From Lentzea nigeriaca (GTDB lineage Bacteria > Actinomycetota > Actinomycetes > Mycobacteriales > Pseudonocardiaceae), in NCBI RefSeq assembly GCF_016907955.1, contig NZ_JAFBCX010000008.1, positions 1 to 64,000 on the forward strand: 64,000 nucleotides of DNA. The letters run 5' to 3'. The position numbers were made by a program, and so were the translations under genes. The notes below the pieces were generated by a model. It saw only the letters and a program-made list of their open reading frames with translations. It did not search any database and was not told the DNA's origin. How positions within the stretch are numbered: position 1 is the first letter of the stretch; each line of letters begins with the position of its first letter. Positions 34,090-42,831 of the stretch are shown here, in pieces.

Positions 34090-35627
34090 TCGGGGCCGAC
34101 GGAACCCTTGCCCCAGAAGTAGTCGTTGAAGTTGCCCAGCGCACCCGACGAGGTGACGGGGCCCATGGTCGCCCAGCGGACGGAGGCGGGCTGGGTGTCG
34201 ATGCTGGCCTGCGCCCACGCGTCACGGACCTTCATCGGCTGGTTCCACCACAGGAACGGCGAGCGCCACATGTAGTGACCGAACTTGCCGCCGTGGTTGG
34301 CCGAGTTGTAGCTGACCGTGGTGAAGCTGTTGATCTGGTGCAGGCCCTGGAACGCCTGGCCCCAGCGCTGCGCCCACGTCTGGCCGCCGGTGACGTCCTC
34401 GAGGATCAGGCAGGTGAAGAGGCTCATCCACTCGACGTCCTGGTTGCCCCAGCGCGCCTCGGTGTTCGAGAGCTTGGTGTCGTTGTGGCTGGAGCAGCCG
34501 CTGAAGTAGAAGCCCGTGCCGGAGCCGTGGCCCTGCCAGTACGTGAGGTCGACGTTGTCCGCCCAGACGTGGTCCTGGCCGCCGGGGAAGATCGGGTCCT
34601 TGAAGTCGCTCTCCCACGCGTTGCCGTTGAGCCAGCTGAACGCGACGGGGATGCCGTGGGTGCCGGCCTCGGAGTTGAAGGTGCCGATGTTGGCCACGGT
34701 GTTGGGCAGGCCGGAGCACAGTCCCGTGCCCTCGCTGCCGACCTGCGTGCCGGCGGCCATGGCCCCGAACTGCTGGTCGTCGCGCGGCGGCTGGGCCGGT
34801 TGCGGCTGGGGCAGTTCGGCACCGACAGCCGCGGGCAGGGTGATGGCCTGCGGGGCGCTGCCGTCGGGCGTGCGGCCCGCGCAGCGGAACGACGGCTCGA
34901 GCCGGTCGGTCTTCTCCTCCAGCGGCGGGGCGACGTAGACGTAGCTGACGTCCGCCTTCACCCCGTCGCCCAGGTATTTCTGGCACAGCCTGGCGCCGTA
35001 CGCGAGGTCGTTCACCGCGACGGTGCCCGCTTGGCCGTAGGTGCGCGCGGCGTGGCTGACCGCCGTCACGCCCAGCGCGTCGAACGAGACGCGGATGTTC
35101 GCTCCCTCGCCCTCCAGCGGAATGCCGCCGAGCTGGAACGTGTACGACACGCTCGTGTCGAGGTTGGCAGTGAGTGCGTTGCGCCCGTTGGGATCCGACA
35201 GTTCGAACGTCGTGTACTGCGCGGTGGGCGTCGCGTTCGCAGGCAACACACCGGCTGCCCTCAGGCCTTCCTGTGCGCGTTTGGTCGCCTCGTCCGTCGG
35301 GATCGTCTTGATGCGCTTGATGGCCTCGGTGTCGAGCGCGGTCTGCGTGGTCGCGTTGCCGTCCTCGTCCTCCCTGCCCTGTCCTTTGTCGACGGTCGGC
35401 AGGTACTGGTAGCGCTGCTCGTCGGCGAAGCTCACCGCGCCGTACTCGGACCTCTGGACGTCCTTGAGGCCGAAGACCCTCTGCAGTCGTTGGGCCTGCT
35501 CCTGGTCGAGCCCCGTGCTCTTCACCCCGTAGACGGGGAGCTCCGTCACGTCGGCGGTCGCGACTCCGGCCGCGCCCGCGGTGATGAGGCTGGACAGTGC
35601 CAGCACGACGGTCACCTTGCGTCGCAT
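34044..35627 (-). CDS. Secreted DUF6345-like protein
   Basis: A 527-residue exported protein. It has a good signal peptide (cleavage near GVATA, about residue 25), preceded by GGGAGGG ribosome-site bases before ATG 35627. The N-terminal half (about 30-270) is a mixed domain with repeated SFDALGVTAVSHAARTY-like strands. The C-terminal half (about 300-527) is DUF6345-like: DLTYWQGHGSGTG, EWMSLFTCLILED, FQGLHQINSFTTVSY and FNDYFWGKGSVGPD. The His-Gly and Thr-Cys blocks recall clan CD cysteine peptidases; that activity is only a suggestion. Conserved cysteines fit an extracellular protein. Confidence 0.7.
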   Translation of the reverse strand: MRRKVTVVLALSSLITAGAAGVATADVTELPVYGVKSTGLDQEQAQRLQRVFGLKDVQRSEYGAVSFADEQRYQYLPTVDKGQGREDEDGNATTQTALDTEAIKRIKTIPTDEATKRAQEGLRAAGVLPANATPTAQYTTFELSDPNGRNALTANLDTSVSYTFQLGGIPLEGEGANIRVSFDALGVTAVSHAARTYGQAGTVAVNDLAYGARLCQKYLGDGVKADVSYVYVAPPLEEKTDRLEPSFRCAGRTPDGSAPQAITLPAAVGAELPQPQPAQPPRDDQQFGAMAAGTQVGSEGTGLCSGLPNTVANIGTFNSEAGTHGIPVAFSWLNGNAWESDFKDPIFPGGQDHVWADNVDLTYWQGHGSGTGFYFSGCSSHNDTKLSNTEARWGNQDVEWMSLFTCLILEDVTGGQTWAQRWGQAFQGLHQINSFTTVSYNSANHGGKFGHYMWRSPFLWWNQPMKVRDAWAQASIDTQPASVRWATMGPVTSSGALGNFNDYFWGKGSVGPDYGSTGWFWRISGAS

Positions 35628-35781
35628 GTGTTTTCCCTCCCTTGGGGACGACCGACCGCGGGGGCCGATCGTCTGACAGGAGGATCTGGCGCTGCCGACC
35701 GTGATACCGGGAGAGGGCCGACACCGCCGGGCTCCACTCGAACGGCTGAAATTCTGTAACGCGCTTACGGGTAGGGGATAC

Positions 35782-36906
35782 CTAGAGGCGGACACCTGGG
35801 TACTTGATGCCTGCCCCGGTGTTCAGCACGACGACCTCGTCATCCGCCCGCAGCCAGCCGTCTTCGCGCAACGCCCGGACCGCGCTGACCGTCGCAGCGC
35901 CTTCCGGGCAAAGGAAAACGCCTTCGAGGCGCGCGCACTCCGCGCGGTCTTCGAGAATCTGCCCATCATCGACAGCTATCGCGGTGCCGTTGGTTTCCCT
36001 GATGGCCTGCAGGATCAGGAAGTCCCCCAACGGTTTCGGCACGTTGATGCCGAACGCGTTCGTGAAGGCGTTGTCCCAGAACGTCGACTCGGCCGCACCT
36101 TCGTCGAACGCCCTGACGATCGGCGCGCACCCGGTGGACTGGACCGCGACGAGCCGCGGCAGACGCCCGTCGATCCAGCCGAGCTCACGCATTTCGTTGA
36201 GCGCCTTGTGAATCCCGATCAGGCCGACGCCGCCACCGGTCGGGTAGACGATCACGTCGGGGACGCGCCAGCCGAGCTGCTCGACGATCTCGTAACCCAT
36301 CGTCTTCTTGCCCTCGATGCGATAGGGCTCCTTGAGCGTCGAGGCGTCGAAGAGGTCGACGTCCGCGATGGCCTTGGCGGCGTCGGCGATGGTGCCCGGC
36401 ACGATCCGCAGCTCGGCGCCGCTCGCCTCGACCTCCTCGCGGGTGATCAGCGGGGCGTCCTCTGGCATCGCGATGACGCTGCGCAGGCCCGCGCGAGCCG
36501 CGTACAGGGCCCAGGCGGCGCCCGCGTTGCCGTTGGTCGGCATCTTGATGCCCTTGATGCCGAGCTCCTTGGCCTTAGCCACGCCGACGGCCGCGCCGCG
36601 CGCCTTGAACGAGCCGGTCGGGATCAGCGACTCGTCCTTCATGAGGACGTTCACGTCGAGTACCCGGCTCAGCGCGGGCAGCGGCACGAGCGGCGTCATG
36701 CCCTCGCCGAGGCTGAACGCGGGGTCGGGATCCCGCACCGGGAGGACGTCCCGGTAGCGCCAGAGGCTGTCGTCCCGAGTGGGCCTGCCGACCTTCGTGA
36801 GGTCGTAGCGGGCGAGCAGCGGCGACGAGCAGGACCGGCAGAGGTTCTGCGGCTGGTCGGCATCGTGGCGCTGGCCGCAGCGGGCGCAGTCCAGGTGAGA
36901 GAGCAC
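35782..36906 (-). CDS. thrC: Threonine-synthase-like PLP enzyme with zinc ribbon
   Basis: A 374-residue fold-type II PLP enzyme. An N-terminal CARCG...CRSC zinc ribbon (7-29) precedes the catalytic domain with PLP lysine in PTGSFKARG, substrate-binding NGNAGAAWALYA and phosphate-binding YPTGGGVGL. Threonine synthases of this shape convert O-phosphohomoserine to threonine. The gene stands alone, not with hom or thrB, so a related beta-eliminating activity is possible. GTG 36906 is taken because it starts the zinc ribbon; there is no obvious ribosome site. Confidence 0.8.
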   Translation of the reverse strand: MLSHLDCARCGQRHDADQPQNLCRSCSSPLLARYDLTKVGRPTRDDSLWRYRDVLPVRDPDPAFSLGEGMTPLVPLPALSRVLDVNVLMKDESLIPTGSFKARGAAVGVAKAKELGIKGIKMPTNGNAGAAWALYAARAGLRSVIAMPEDAPLITREEVEASGAELRIVPGTIADAAKAIADVDLFDASTLKEPYRIEGKKTMGYEIVEQLGWRVPDVIVYPTGGGVGLIGIHKALNEMRELGWIDGRLPRLVAVQSTGCAPIVRAFDEGAAESTFWDNAFTNAFGINVPKPLGDFLILQAIRETNGTAIAVDDGQILEDRAECARLEGVFLCPEGAATVSAVRALREDGWLRADDEVVVLNTGAGIKYPGVRL

Positions 36907-37021
36907 GTATTCATCAATACAGGACTATCCACTCGTCCGGATTACACCCGAATGGGCTAACGAATCTCTCCGTTCGGGTGCGAGCATCGTGGTCCCTGCT
37001 CAAGCCCCTTTGAGGAGAGAC

Positions 37022-38221
<1,200 letters not shown>

Positions 38222-38232
38222 TCGCTTCGACC

Positions 38233-38258
38233 GGTGCCGGGGCTTCGGCCCTGGCACC
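38233..38258 (+). terminator. Hairpin between the subtilisin gene and rnpB
   Basis: Arms 38233-38243 and 38248-38258 pair with one G-T wobble around a TTCG tetraloop. The hairpin lies between two converging transcripts (subtilisin from the left, rnpB from the right) and could end both. Confidence 0.7.
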
Positions 38259-38265
38259 GTTTCAG

Positions 38266-38652
38266 GCGGATGAGCCGGCATGTAAGCCGGATCCTGTTCA
38301 TGGGACTCGCGTCCCACTCGGCGGCCATCCATCTGGGCCTGCCGTTGCCGACAGGCTCTAGCGGCCTACCCGTGAGCATCGGACGGGCCGCCCTCGAACG
38401 CTCACGCAGGCACTCGCGTGCCCTCTTGGCCTTGCTCCGGGTGGGGTTTACCTAGCCGCCCCAGTCACCTGGGGCGCTGGTGGTCTCTTACACCACCGTT
38501 TCACCCTTACCCCGGCTCGCGCCGAGGCGGTCTGCTTTCTGTGGCACTGTCCCGAGGGTCGCCCCTGGTTGCCGTTAACAACCACCCTGCCCTGTGGAGT
38601 CCGGACTTTCCTCGACAGTCTCCTGCCGCGGCCGCCCTGCCGACTCATCCGC
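38266..38652 (-). ncRNA. rnpB: RNase P RNA, bacterial class A
   Basis: On the minus strand this region carries the RNase P hallmarks: GAGGAAAGTCCGGACTCCAC near the 5' end, AGGGTGAAACGGTG in the middle, and ends that pair as helix P1 (GATGAGTCGGCA near 38649-38638 with TGCCGGCTCATC at 38280-38269). A length near 387 bases is normal for actinobacteria. The RNA is the catalytic part of the enzyme that trims tRNA 5' ends. End positions are estimates. Confidence 0.95.
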
Positions 38653-38720
38653 GCCCACCAGGATATCCCAGCGTCTGGGACTGGTTGTTCACTGGCCCGG
38701 ACGTTGGTTGACTTCCAGGT

Positions 38721-38783
38721 ATGACACGACGTCGCCACGTCGACTACGGCCGCGTGGCAGCAAGCCTGTGTTGCCTCCGCTGA
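38721..38783 (+). CDS. Actinobacterial cysteine-type leader peptide
   Basis: A 20-residue peptide reading MTRRRHVDYGRV with a ...SLCCLR end. Peptides of the form RRHVDxxRVxxxLC lie ahead of sulfur-metabolism genes across actinobacteria and are thought to act by attenuation: scarce cysteine stalls the ribosome on the Cys codons. Here tandem TGT TGC codons sit four codons before the stop, and the flavin reductase gene (SsuE-like) starts 40 bases later. Too short for normal gene calling; support is the sequence pattern and position. Confidence 0.75.
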   Translation: MTRRRHVDYGRVAASLCCLR

Positions 38784-38823
38784 GCGCGCTTTCTCTCACC
38801 CGCGACCTCAGGGAGTGCTTGCC

Positions 38824-39345
38824 ATGCCCGATCTGCTGATCATCTCCGGCGCTCCGTCTCCCGACGCGCCTACCGGCGTCGTGGTGTCGCACGTGTCCGC
38901 CGCGCTGGAGTCCGCCGGACACCGCGTGTCGGTGCTGAACGTGCGCTCGTTGCCCACGTTGTCGCTGCTCACCGAGGACCTGCGGGACCCGGAGATCGCC
39001 GCCGCCGTGAGCTCCGTGCTGACCGCGGACGGCGTCGTGGTCGCGTCACCGGTGTACCGCGCGGCCTACAGCGGCCTGGTGAAGGCGCTGCTCGACCTGC
39101 TGCCGAAGAAGGCGCTGCGCGGCCGCGCGGTACTGCCGTTGGCGACGGGCGGCAACCAGGGCTTCCTCGTCGCGATGGACTACGCCCTGCACCCGTTGCT
39201 CGCGGCGAAGGGCGCCGACCAGGTGGTGCGCGGCGAGTTCGTGCTGGACCAGAAGGTCGGTTCGCCGGAGTCTGCCGCCGCTCTGGACGCGGCGGCCGAC
39301 CGGTTCGTGACGGCGCTGACGCCGCGGCTGCGCAAGGTGTCCTAG
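38824..39345 (+). CDS. ssuE: NADPH-dependent FMN reductase, SsuE-like
   Basis: A 173-residue flavodoxin-like protein (FMN_red). It would supply reduced FMN to an alkanesulfonate or similar monooxygenase for sulfur scavenging. Seen: LIISGAPSPDAPTG (phosphate loop), ASPVYRAAYSGLVKALLDLLP and LPLATGGNQGF. ATG 38824 has GGGAG eight bases upstream. The upstream Cys leader peptide supports a link to cysteine supply. No monooxygenase or transporter is adjacent, so the partner must be elsewhere. Confidence 0.85.
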   Translation: MPDLLIISGAPSPDAPTGVVVSHVSAALESAGHRVSVLNVRSLPTLSLLTEDLRDPEIAAAVSSVLTADGVVVASPVYRAAYSGLVKALLDLLPKKALRGRAVLPLATGGNQGFLVAMDYALHPLLAAKGADQVVRGEFVLDQKVGSPESAAALDAAADRFVTALTPRLRKVS

Positions 39346-39395
39346 CTGTTCGGGAGCACCGCGTTCAGGGCCACCAATCCCGTTGTGGCACCGGT

Positions 39396-39423
39396 TTTCC
39401 CGGCCGCGTTCACGGCCGGGAAA
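39396..39423 (+). terminator. Bidirectional terminator between ssuE and the RNase H gene
   Basis: Arms 39396-39406 and 39413-39423 (TTTCCCGGCCG and its complement) close a six-base loop between two convergent genes; T-rich and A-rich flanks suit both directions. Confidence 0.75.
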
Positions 39424-39465
39424 GGAAGCTGCCGAGGCGCCCTACACGTTCCCCACAAAGCTTTT

Positions 39466-40536
39466 TCAGCCCAGATGCGAGGTGTCGTTGACGAGTTTCA
39501 CCGACGCGTGCCCGTCCGGGTAGAACTCGGCGATGGAAACACCCGTCAGGTCGAGGTGCATGCGGAACAGGAATTGCGGCCCGACGTCGAGCGCCTGACG
39601 CAGGAGCGTTTTGATCGGCGTGACGTGACTGACGAGCACCAGCGTCTGCCCGCCGAACTTCGCGATGATCTCGCTGCGCGCCTTCCGCACCCTGGCGTTG
39701 ACCTCGTCGAAGCTCTCCCCCTCCGGCGGCCGCACGCTCGTGTCGCCGAGCCACCGCCGGTGGACCTCCGGGTCCTGCTTGGCCGCCTCCGCGAACGTCA
39801 GCCCTTCCCACGTGCCGAAGTCGGTCTCGATGAGCCCCTGGTGGGTGACGACATCGAGCCCCGTGGCCTCACCGAGCTTCTGCGCGGTCTGCACGGTCCG
39901 TCGCAGCGGCGACGAGATGATCGCCGCGATGTCGTCCACTTTGGAGAGACGCTGCGCGGCCTTCGCCGCCTGCTCCAGCCCGAGCTCGGTCAGCGGGTGA
40001 TCACCGCGGCCCGAGTACCGCCGCTCTACCGACAGCTTGGTCTGGCCGTGCCGCAACAGGATGAACCTCGTGGGATCGCCCGTGGCACCGCTCCAGTGCG
40101 GCTGCTTGTCGCCTTCCTTGCTCTCGTCGACCTTGGTTTCGCCGTCCATGGCCTCGTTGGCCAGCCGGTCGGCCTGCCGGTTGCGCTCCCGCGGGATCCA
40201 CTCGTACGTGATCTTCTGGAACGTCCTGGCGAGCTCCTGCGCCTCACGCGCCAAGGGCTGCATGGACGAGTGCTTGATCTTCCAACGCCCGGCCATCTGC
40301 TCGACGACCAGCTTGGAGTCCATCCGCACGTCAACGGTCTCGGCGTTCAGCTCCCGCGCCGCCCGCAGCCCCGCGATCAGCCCCTGGTACTCGGCCACGT
40401 TGTTGGTGGCGACACCGAGGAACCCCTTGCGCTCGGCCAGCGTCTCGCCGGTGAGCTTGTCGCGGACGACGGCCCCGTACCCGGCCGGCCCGGGATTGCC
40501 CCGCGACCCGCCGTCTGCCTCGACGATCACCTTCAC
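39466..40536 (-). CDS. Bifunctional RNase H / acid phosphatase (CobC-like)
   Basis: A 356-residue fusion. The N-terminal RNase HI domain (1 to about 130) shows EADGGSRGNPGPAGYGAV, the Glu in NNVAEYQGLIAGL and Asp in DSKLVVEQM. The C-terminal histidine phosphatase domain (about 160-356) shows LLRHGQTKLSVERRYSG and the second His in VSHVTPIK. M. tuberculosis Rv2228c has the same fusion and both activities, the phosphatase probably acting on alpha-ribazole phosphate in cobalamin synthesis. GTG 40536 is preceded by GAGGAGG. Confidence 0.93.
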   Translation of the reverse strand: MKVIVEADGGSRGNPGPAGYGAVVRDKLTGETLAERKGFLGVATNNVAEYQGLIAGLRAARELNAETVDVRMDSKLVVEQMAGRWKIKHSSMQPLAREAQELARTFQKITYEWIPRERNRQADRLANEAMDGETKVDESKEGDKQPHWSGATGDPTRFILLRHGQTKLSVERRYSGRGDHPLTELGLEQAAKAAQRLSKVDDIAAIISSPLRRTVQTAQKLGEATGLDVVTHQGLIETDFGTWEGLTFAEAAKQDPEVHRRWLGDTSVRPPEGESFDEVNARVRKARSEIIAKFGGQTLVLVSHVTPIKTLLRQALDVGPQFLFRMHLDLTGVSIAEFYPDGHASVKLVNDTSHLG

Positions 40537-40653
40537 CGGCGGCCTCCTCTGCTGCGTTCTCAACCTATCTCGTCAGCGGTGGAGTCGTGCCGGCACGGCT
40601 GCGGGACCCCCGTGCAAGGGGCCGTTCGGGGGTCATCTATGATTGAGCGGCAA

Positions 40654-40736
40654 GTCTGGGTGGCGGAATGGCAGACGCGCTAGCTTGAGGTGCTAGTCCC
40701 CGCAAGGGGGTGGGGGTTCAAGTCCCCCCTCGGACA
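40654..40736 (+). tRNA. tRNA-Leu (GAG)
   Basis: A cloverleaf is readable: acceptor GTCTGGG pairing with CTCGGAC (with wobbles), D-arm GGCGGAATGGCAGAC, anticodon stem CTAGC/GCTAG with loop TTGAGGT (anticodon GAG), a long variable arm (CCCCGCAAGGGG) as in class II tRNAs, and T-arm GGGGGTTCAAGTCCCCC. CCA is not encoded. Its 3' end serves as an attachment site. Confidence 0.95.
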
Positions 40737-40737
40737 C
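40719..40737 (+). repeat. attL: tRNA-Leu 3' end
   Basis: The 19 bases CAAGTCCCCCCTCGGACAC that end the tRNA are repeated exactly at 46681-46699 and with one change inside the internal site at 42336-42371. This is the usual footprint of integration into a tRNA 3' end. Confidence 0.85.
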
Positions 40738-40753
40738 TGGCTTTATCCCTACC

Positions 40754-40790
40754 AACGGGCCGGATGCTCGCATCGAGCATCCGGCCCGTT
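40754..40790 (+). terminator. Hairpin after tRNA-Leu
   Basis: Perfect 17-base arms (40754-40770 and 40774-40790) with a CAT loop begin 17 bases after attL. It probably terminates the tRNA transcript while lying inside the decayed recombinase frame. Confidence 0.7.
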
Positions 40791-41142
40791 GCGTTGTAGA
40801 CGATTTCTACATTCAGCGCCTCATACAGTCTTTGCAGCTCGTCGGGGTCTGCCCGCCTGATTACCTTCCTCACGTCACCGAGCGAATCAATCATCGCGTG
40901 GATCTCGGCGGCACTTCTTCCAACGCGTTTCGGCACCCCGCTCAGCTCGGCTTGAGCCGCCGCGCGCTTCTCCTGCGCTTCGTTGATTGCCTCGACGAGT
41001 GCGGATGGGTCGATACCTGCCGCTATGGCGTCCTGGAATCGCCGCAACTTCGCCTCTGCATCGACGAGCCGTTGCCTCGCAGCAGCATGGTTAGGCGTGC
41101 CGGTCTCGCCGTTGTCCTGAGACGCGAGGAGAGCCGCCAGCG

Positions 41143-41817
41143 ATGAGTGAGATGGACCACGACGACGACCCCAACAGCGGCGATGGCCACCACGCCACTC
41201 CGACTGCCAGCACCACTCGGAGAACTCGGCGGCGCCGCATAAGTCAGCCCGCCACTCCGATCGATCGCACCAGCCGGATCAACGCTGCTACAGCCTCTAA
41301 GAGATCTGATCTCACGTACGCCGGCAGCAATACTCCGCGACGCCGTGCGGGACTGTCCGGCATGGTACTGGCAGAGCTTCGCGAGCTGGCCACTAAACTC
41401 GGCATCACCGGTGTCGCAGGAATGCGCAAGGCCGACCTGATTGCAGCCATCAAGAACCAACAAGGCCGTTCAACAGTTCCACATCCGTCGAAGGCCGAAC
41501 CCGAGGACACGGAGCTCAAGCCCGAGACTGTAGAGGAGGTTTCCGATGAGGAAGCCCCGAAACTCGAGAGCGAAACCGTGCGGCGCACCAACCTGGTGCC
41601 GATCGGTCGTGTCGCAAGTCAGATGACGGGATGGGCCACCAGGTTGCTGCCGGACGACACCCGCGCGAGGTACGAAGAAGAATTCAACAGCGAGTTGTAC
41701 TACCTCGCCGCCGATGGGATCTCGCGCTGGCGGCAGGCGGTTCATGCGGTTCGGCTACTGACGAGGTCGATTCCACTTCGCATGGCCACCAAGGCAACCG
41801 GGGAGCGCGCGCTGTGA
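41143..41817 (+). CDS. Island protein with Rho-N/SAP-like domain
   Basis: A 224-residue protein. The N-terminal 70 residues are polar, basic and low complexity. Residues 74-106 (LAELRELATKLGITGVAGMR and KADLIAAIKNQ) match the Rho_N helix-extended-loop-helix, a nucleic-acid-binding fold. An acidic linker follows, then LLPDDTRARYEEEFNSELYY near 170, a segment found at the start of several actinobacterial membrane proteins. The next gene overlaps by GTGA and encodes a small membrane protein, so the pair may act together. Function unknown. Transcription runs away from the recombinase relic. Confidence 0.6.
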   Translation: MSEMDHDDDPNSGDGHHATPTASTTRRTRRRRISQPATPIDRTSRINAATASKRSDLTYAGSNTPRRRAGLSGMVLAELRELATKLGITGVAGMRKADLIAAIKNQQGRSTVPHPSKAEPEDTELKPETVEEVSDEEAPKLESETVRRTNLVPIGRVASQMTGWATRLLPDDTRARYEEEFNSELYYLAADGISRWRQAVHAVRLLTRSIPLRMATKATGERAL

Positions 41818-42074
41818 ACACTTCGAAACCCTCACCGCCCGGGCTGATCGGATACATGCTGGACGATGACGAGCGCACTCGACGCGCACGCACCCTGCTG
41901 TGGCCAGTTGCGGTCATCCTCCTGGCCTTCGCCGTTCTCATCACTCACTCGCCCGCTGCCGGTGGCACCCTTGCTGGGATCGCCGGCGTTATCAGCGCCT
42001 GCCGCACATTGATTCAGAAACGGCGAAATGCAGGACTCACCCCTCCGTCGCCGACGGCCCGCAATGAGACTTAG
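41814..42074 (+). CDS. Small membrane protein of the first island element
   Basis: An 86-residue protein with two likely membrane helices (about 27-43 and 48-64) and polar ends; the start is MNTSKPSPPGLIGYMLDDDE. Its GTG overlaps the stop of the Rho_N-like gene (GTGA). No family recognised. It may anchor the preceding protein at the membrane, judging from the coupling alone. Confidence 0.55.
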   Translation: MNTSKPSPPGLIGYMLDDDERTRRARTLLWPVAVILLAFAVLITHSPAAGGTLAGIAGVISACRTLIQKRRNAGLTPPSPTARNET

Positions 42075-42335
42075 AGCGAGTGGTCACCGCGCATCCGTCG
42101 CGGCAGCCAAGCCGCGCCCAACCTTGCCCCGTCCTATCCAACGAGACTACGACGGATAGGCCGCTTCAGGTCGATGCACGTGAGGGTGGGACAGGCTTGC
42201 CGTCCCCGTCCCACCTCAGTGGATCAAGGTGTCCGCACAGGTAGATGTGCGATGCAACCCGTCCTTGGAGGCCGTCCCAGCCGCTGGGCCGTAGGACGAC
42301 CGGGAGGAGGCAACGACCAGGCTCAGGCTAGGTCG

Positions 42336-42371
42336 AGGCGTGTGCTTAGCGAGCAAGTCCCCTCTCGGACA
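42336..42371 (+). repeat. Internal att site
   Basis: Thirty-six bases (AGGCGTGTGCTTAGCGAG, then the tRNA-end core with one T for C) match 46663-46698 at 35 of 36 positions. It marks the junction between two tandem integrated elements. Confidence 0.75.
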
Positions 42372-42419
42372 ACAACGCCGAAGGGCGGACGCTTCCAGCG
42401 TCCGCGCTTCGGCGTTGTT
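42371..42419 (+). terminator. Long hairpin abutting the internal att site
   Basis: Arms 42371-42393 and 42397-42419 pair at 22 of 23 positions around a TCC loop, starting at the last base of the att repeat. It resembles the hairpins that follow the other two att copies. Confidence 0.65.
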
Positions 42420-42831
42420 GGACTACCTCAAGCAGGACGGCCATGGAGCACACTGCGGACGTGATCGACATCAGTGTCAGGTTCTCCCCGATGCCCAACG
42501 ACACCTCTAGCGTCACGCTCGGCTCAACCTGGTTCTCGTAATACCGGTGTGGTGCCGAACCACAACCCATCGGATTGCCGACCGAAACTCGGCCTCCGCT
42601 ACCAGGCGCACTTCAGCCTGGCGACCTTGCCGAGCCCACATAAGGCCAGACCGGATGCGACCACGACCACGGCCGTGCCTGCACCGACCAGTATGACGTC
42701 CGCGTCACCAGATCGAGGTGGCCAGATAGATCGCCACCCCTTCCCGGGAAGGGCCGGTGGCACGAACCGGTCACCCCCTGTAACTCAGGGTGCCGCCATC
42801 GCGATGAAGTAGTACCGACGGGGAGGATGGT
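42420..42831. other. Upstream region of the conflict operon, no gene supported
   Basis: Several short frames on both strands are open, but none has a ribosome site, a start or a recognisable product. The stretch ends in GGGGAGG seven bases before ATG 42832, the ribosome site of the protease gene. The remaining bases presumably hold the operon promoter. The region 42075-42335 to the left is likewise empty apart from a small inverted repeat around 42185-42215. Confidence 0.4.

Larger units (their letters stand above)
40718..41152 (-). pseudogene. C-terminal remnant of a large serine recombinase
   Basis: The minus frame from about 41152 to TGA 40718 encodes the coiled-coil tail of a large serine recombinase: LVDAEAKLRRFQDAIAAGID, the EAINEAQEKRAAAQAEL helix, then a closing RADPDELQRLYEALNVEIVYNA-like stretch and ending in SVRGGT. 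The resolvase catalytic domain and zinc ribbon are gone, cut off where the plus-strand cargo gene begins. The last codons and stop lie inside the tRNA T-arm (attL). In such elements the integrase is often at the attachment site, which fits. Confidence 0.65.

Noticed and set aside
42474..42812. Frame of about 110 codons before the protease gene
   Set aside because: Pro/Ser/Thr-rich translation, no ribosome site, no homologue recognised; treated as the operon's upstream region.
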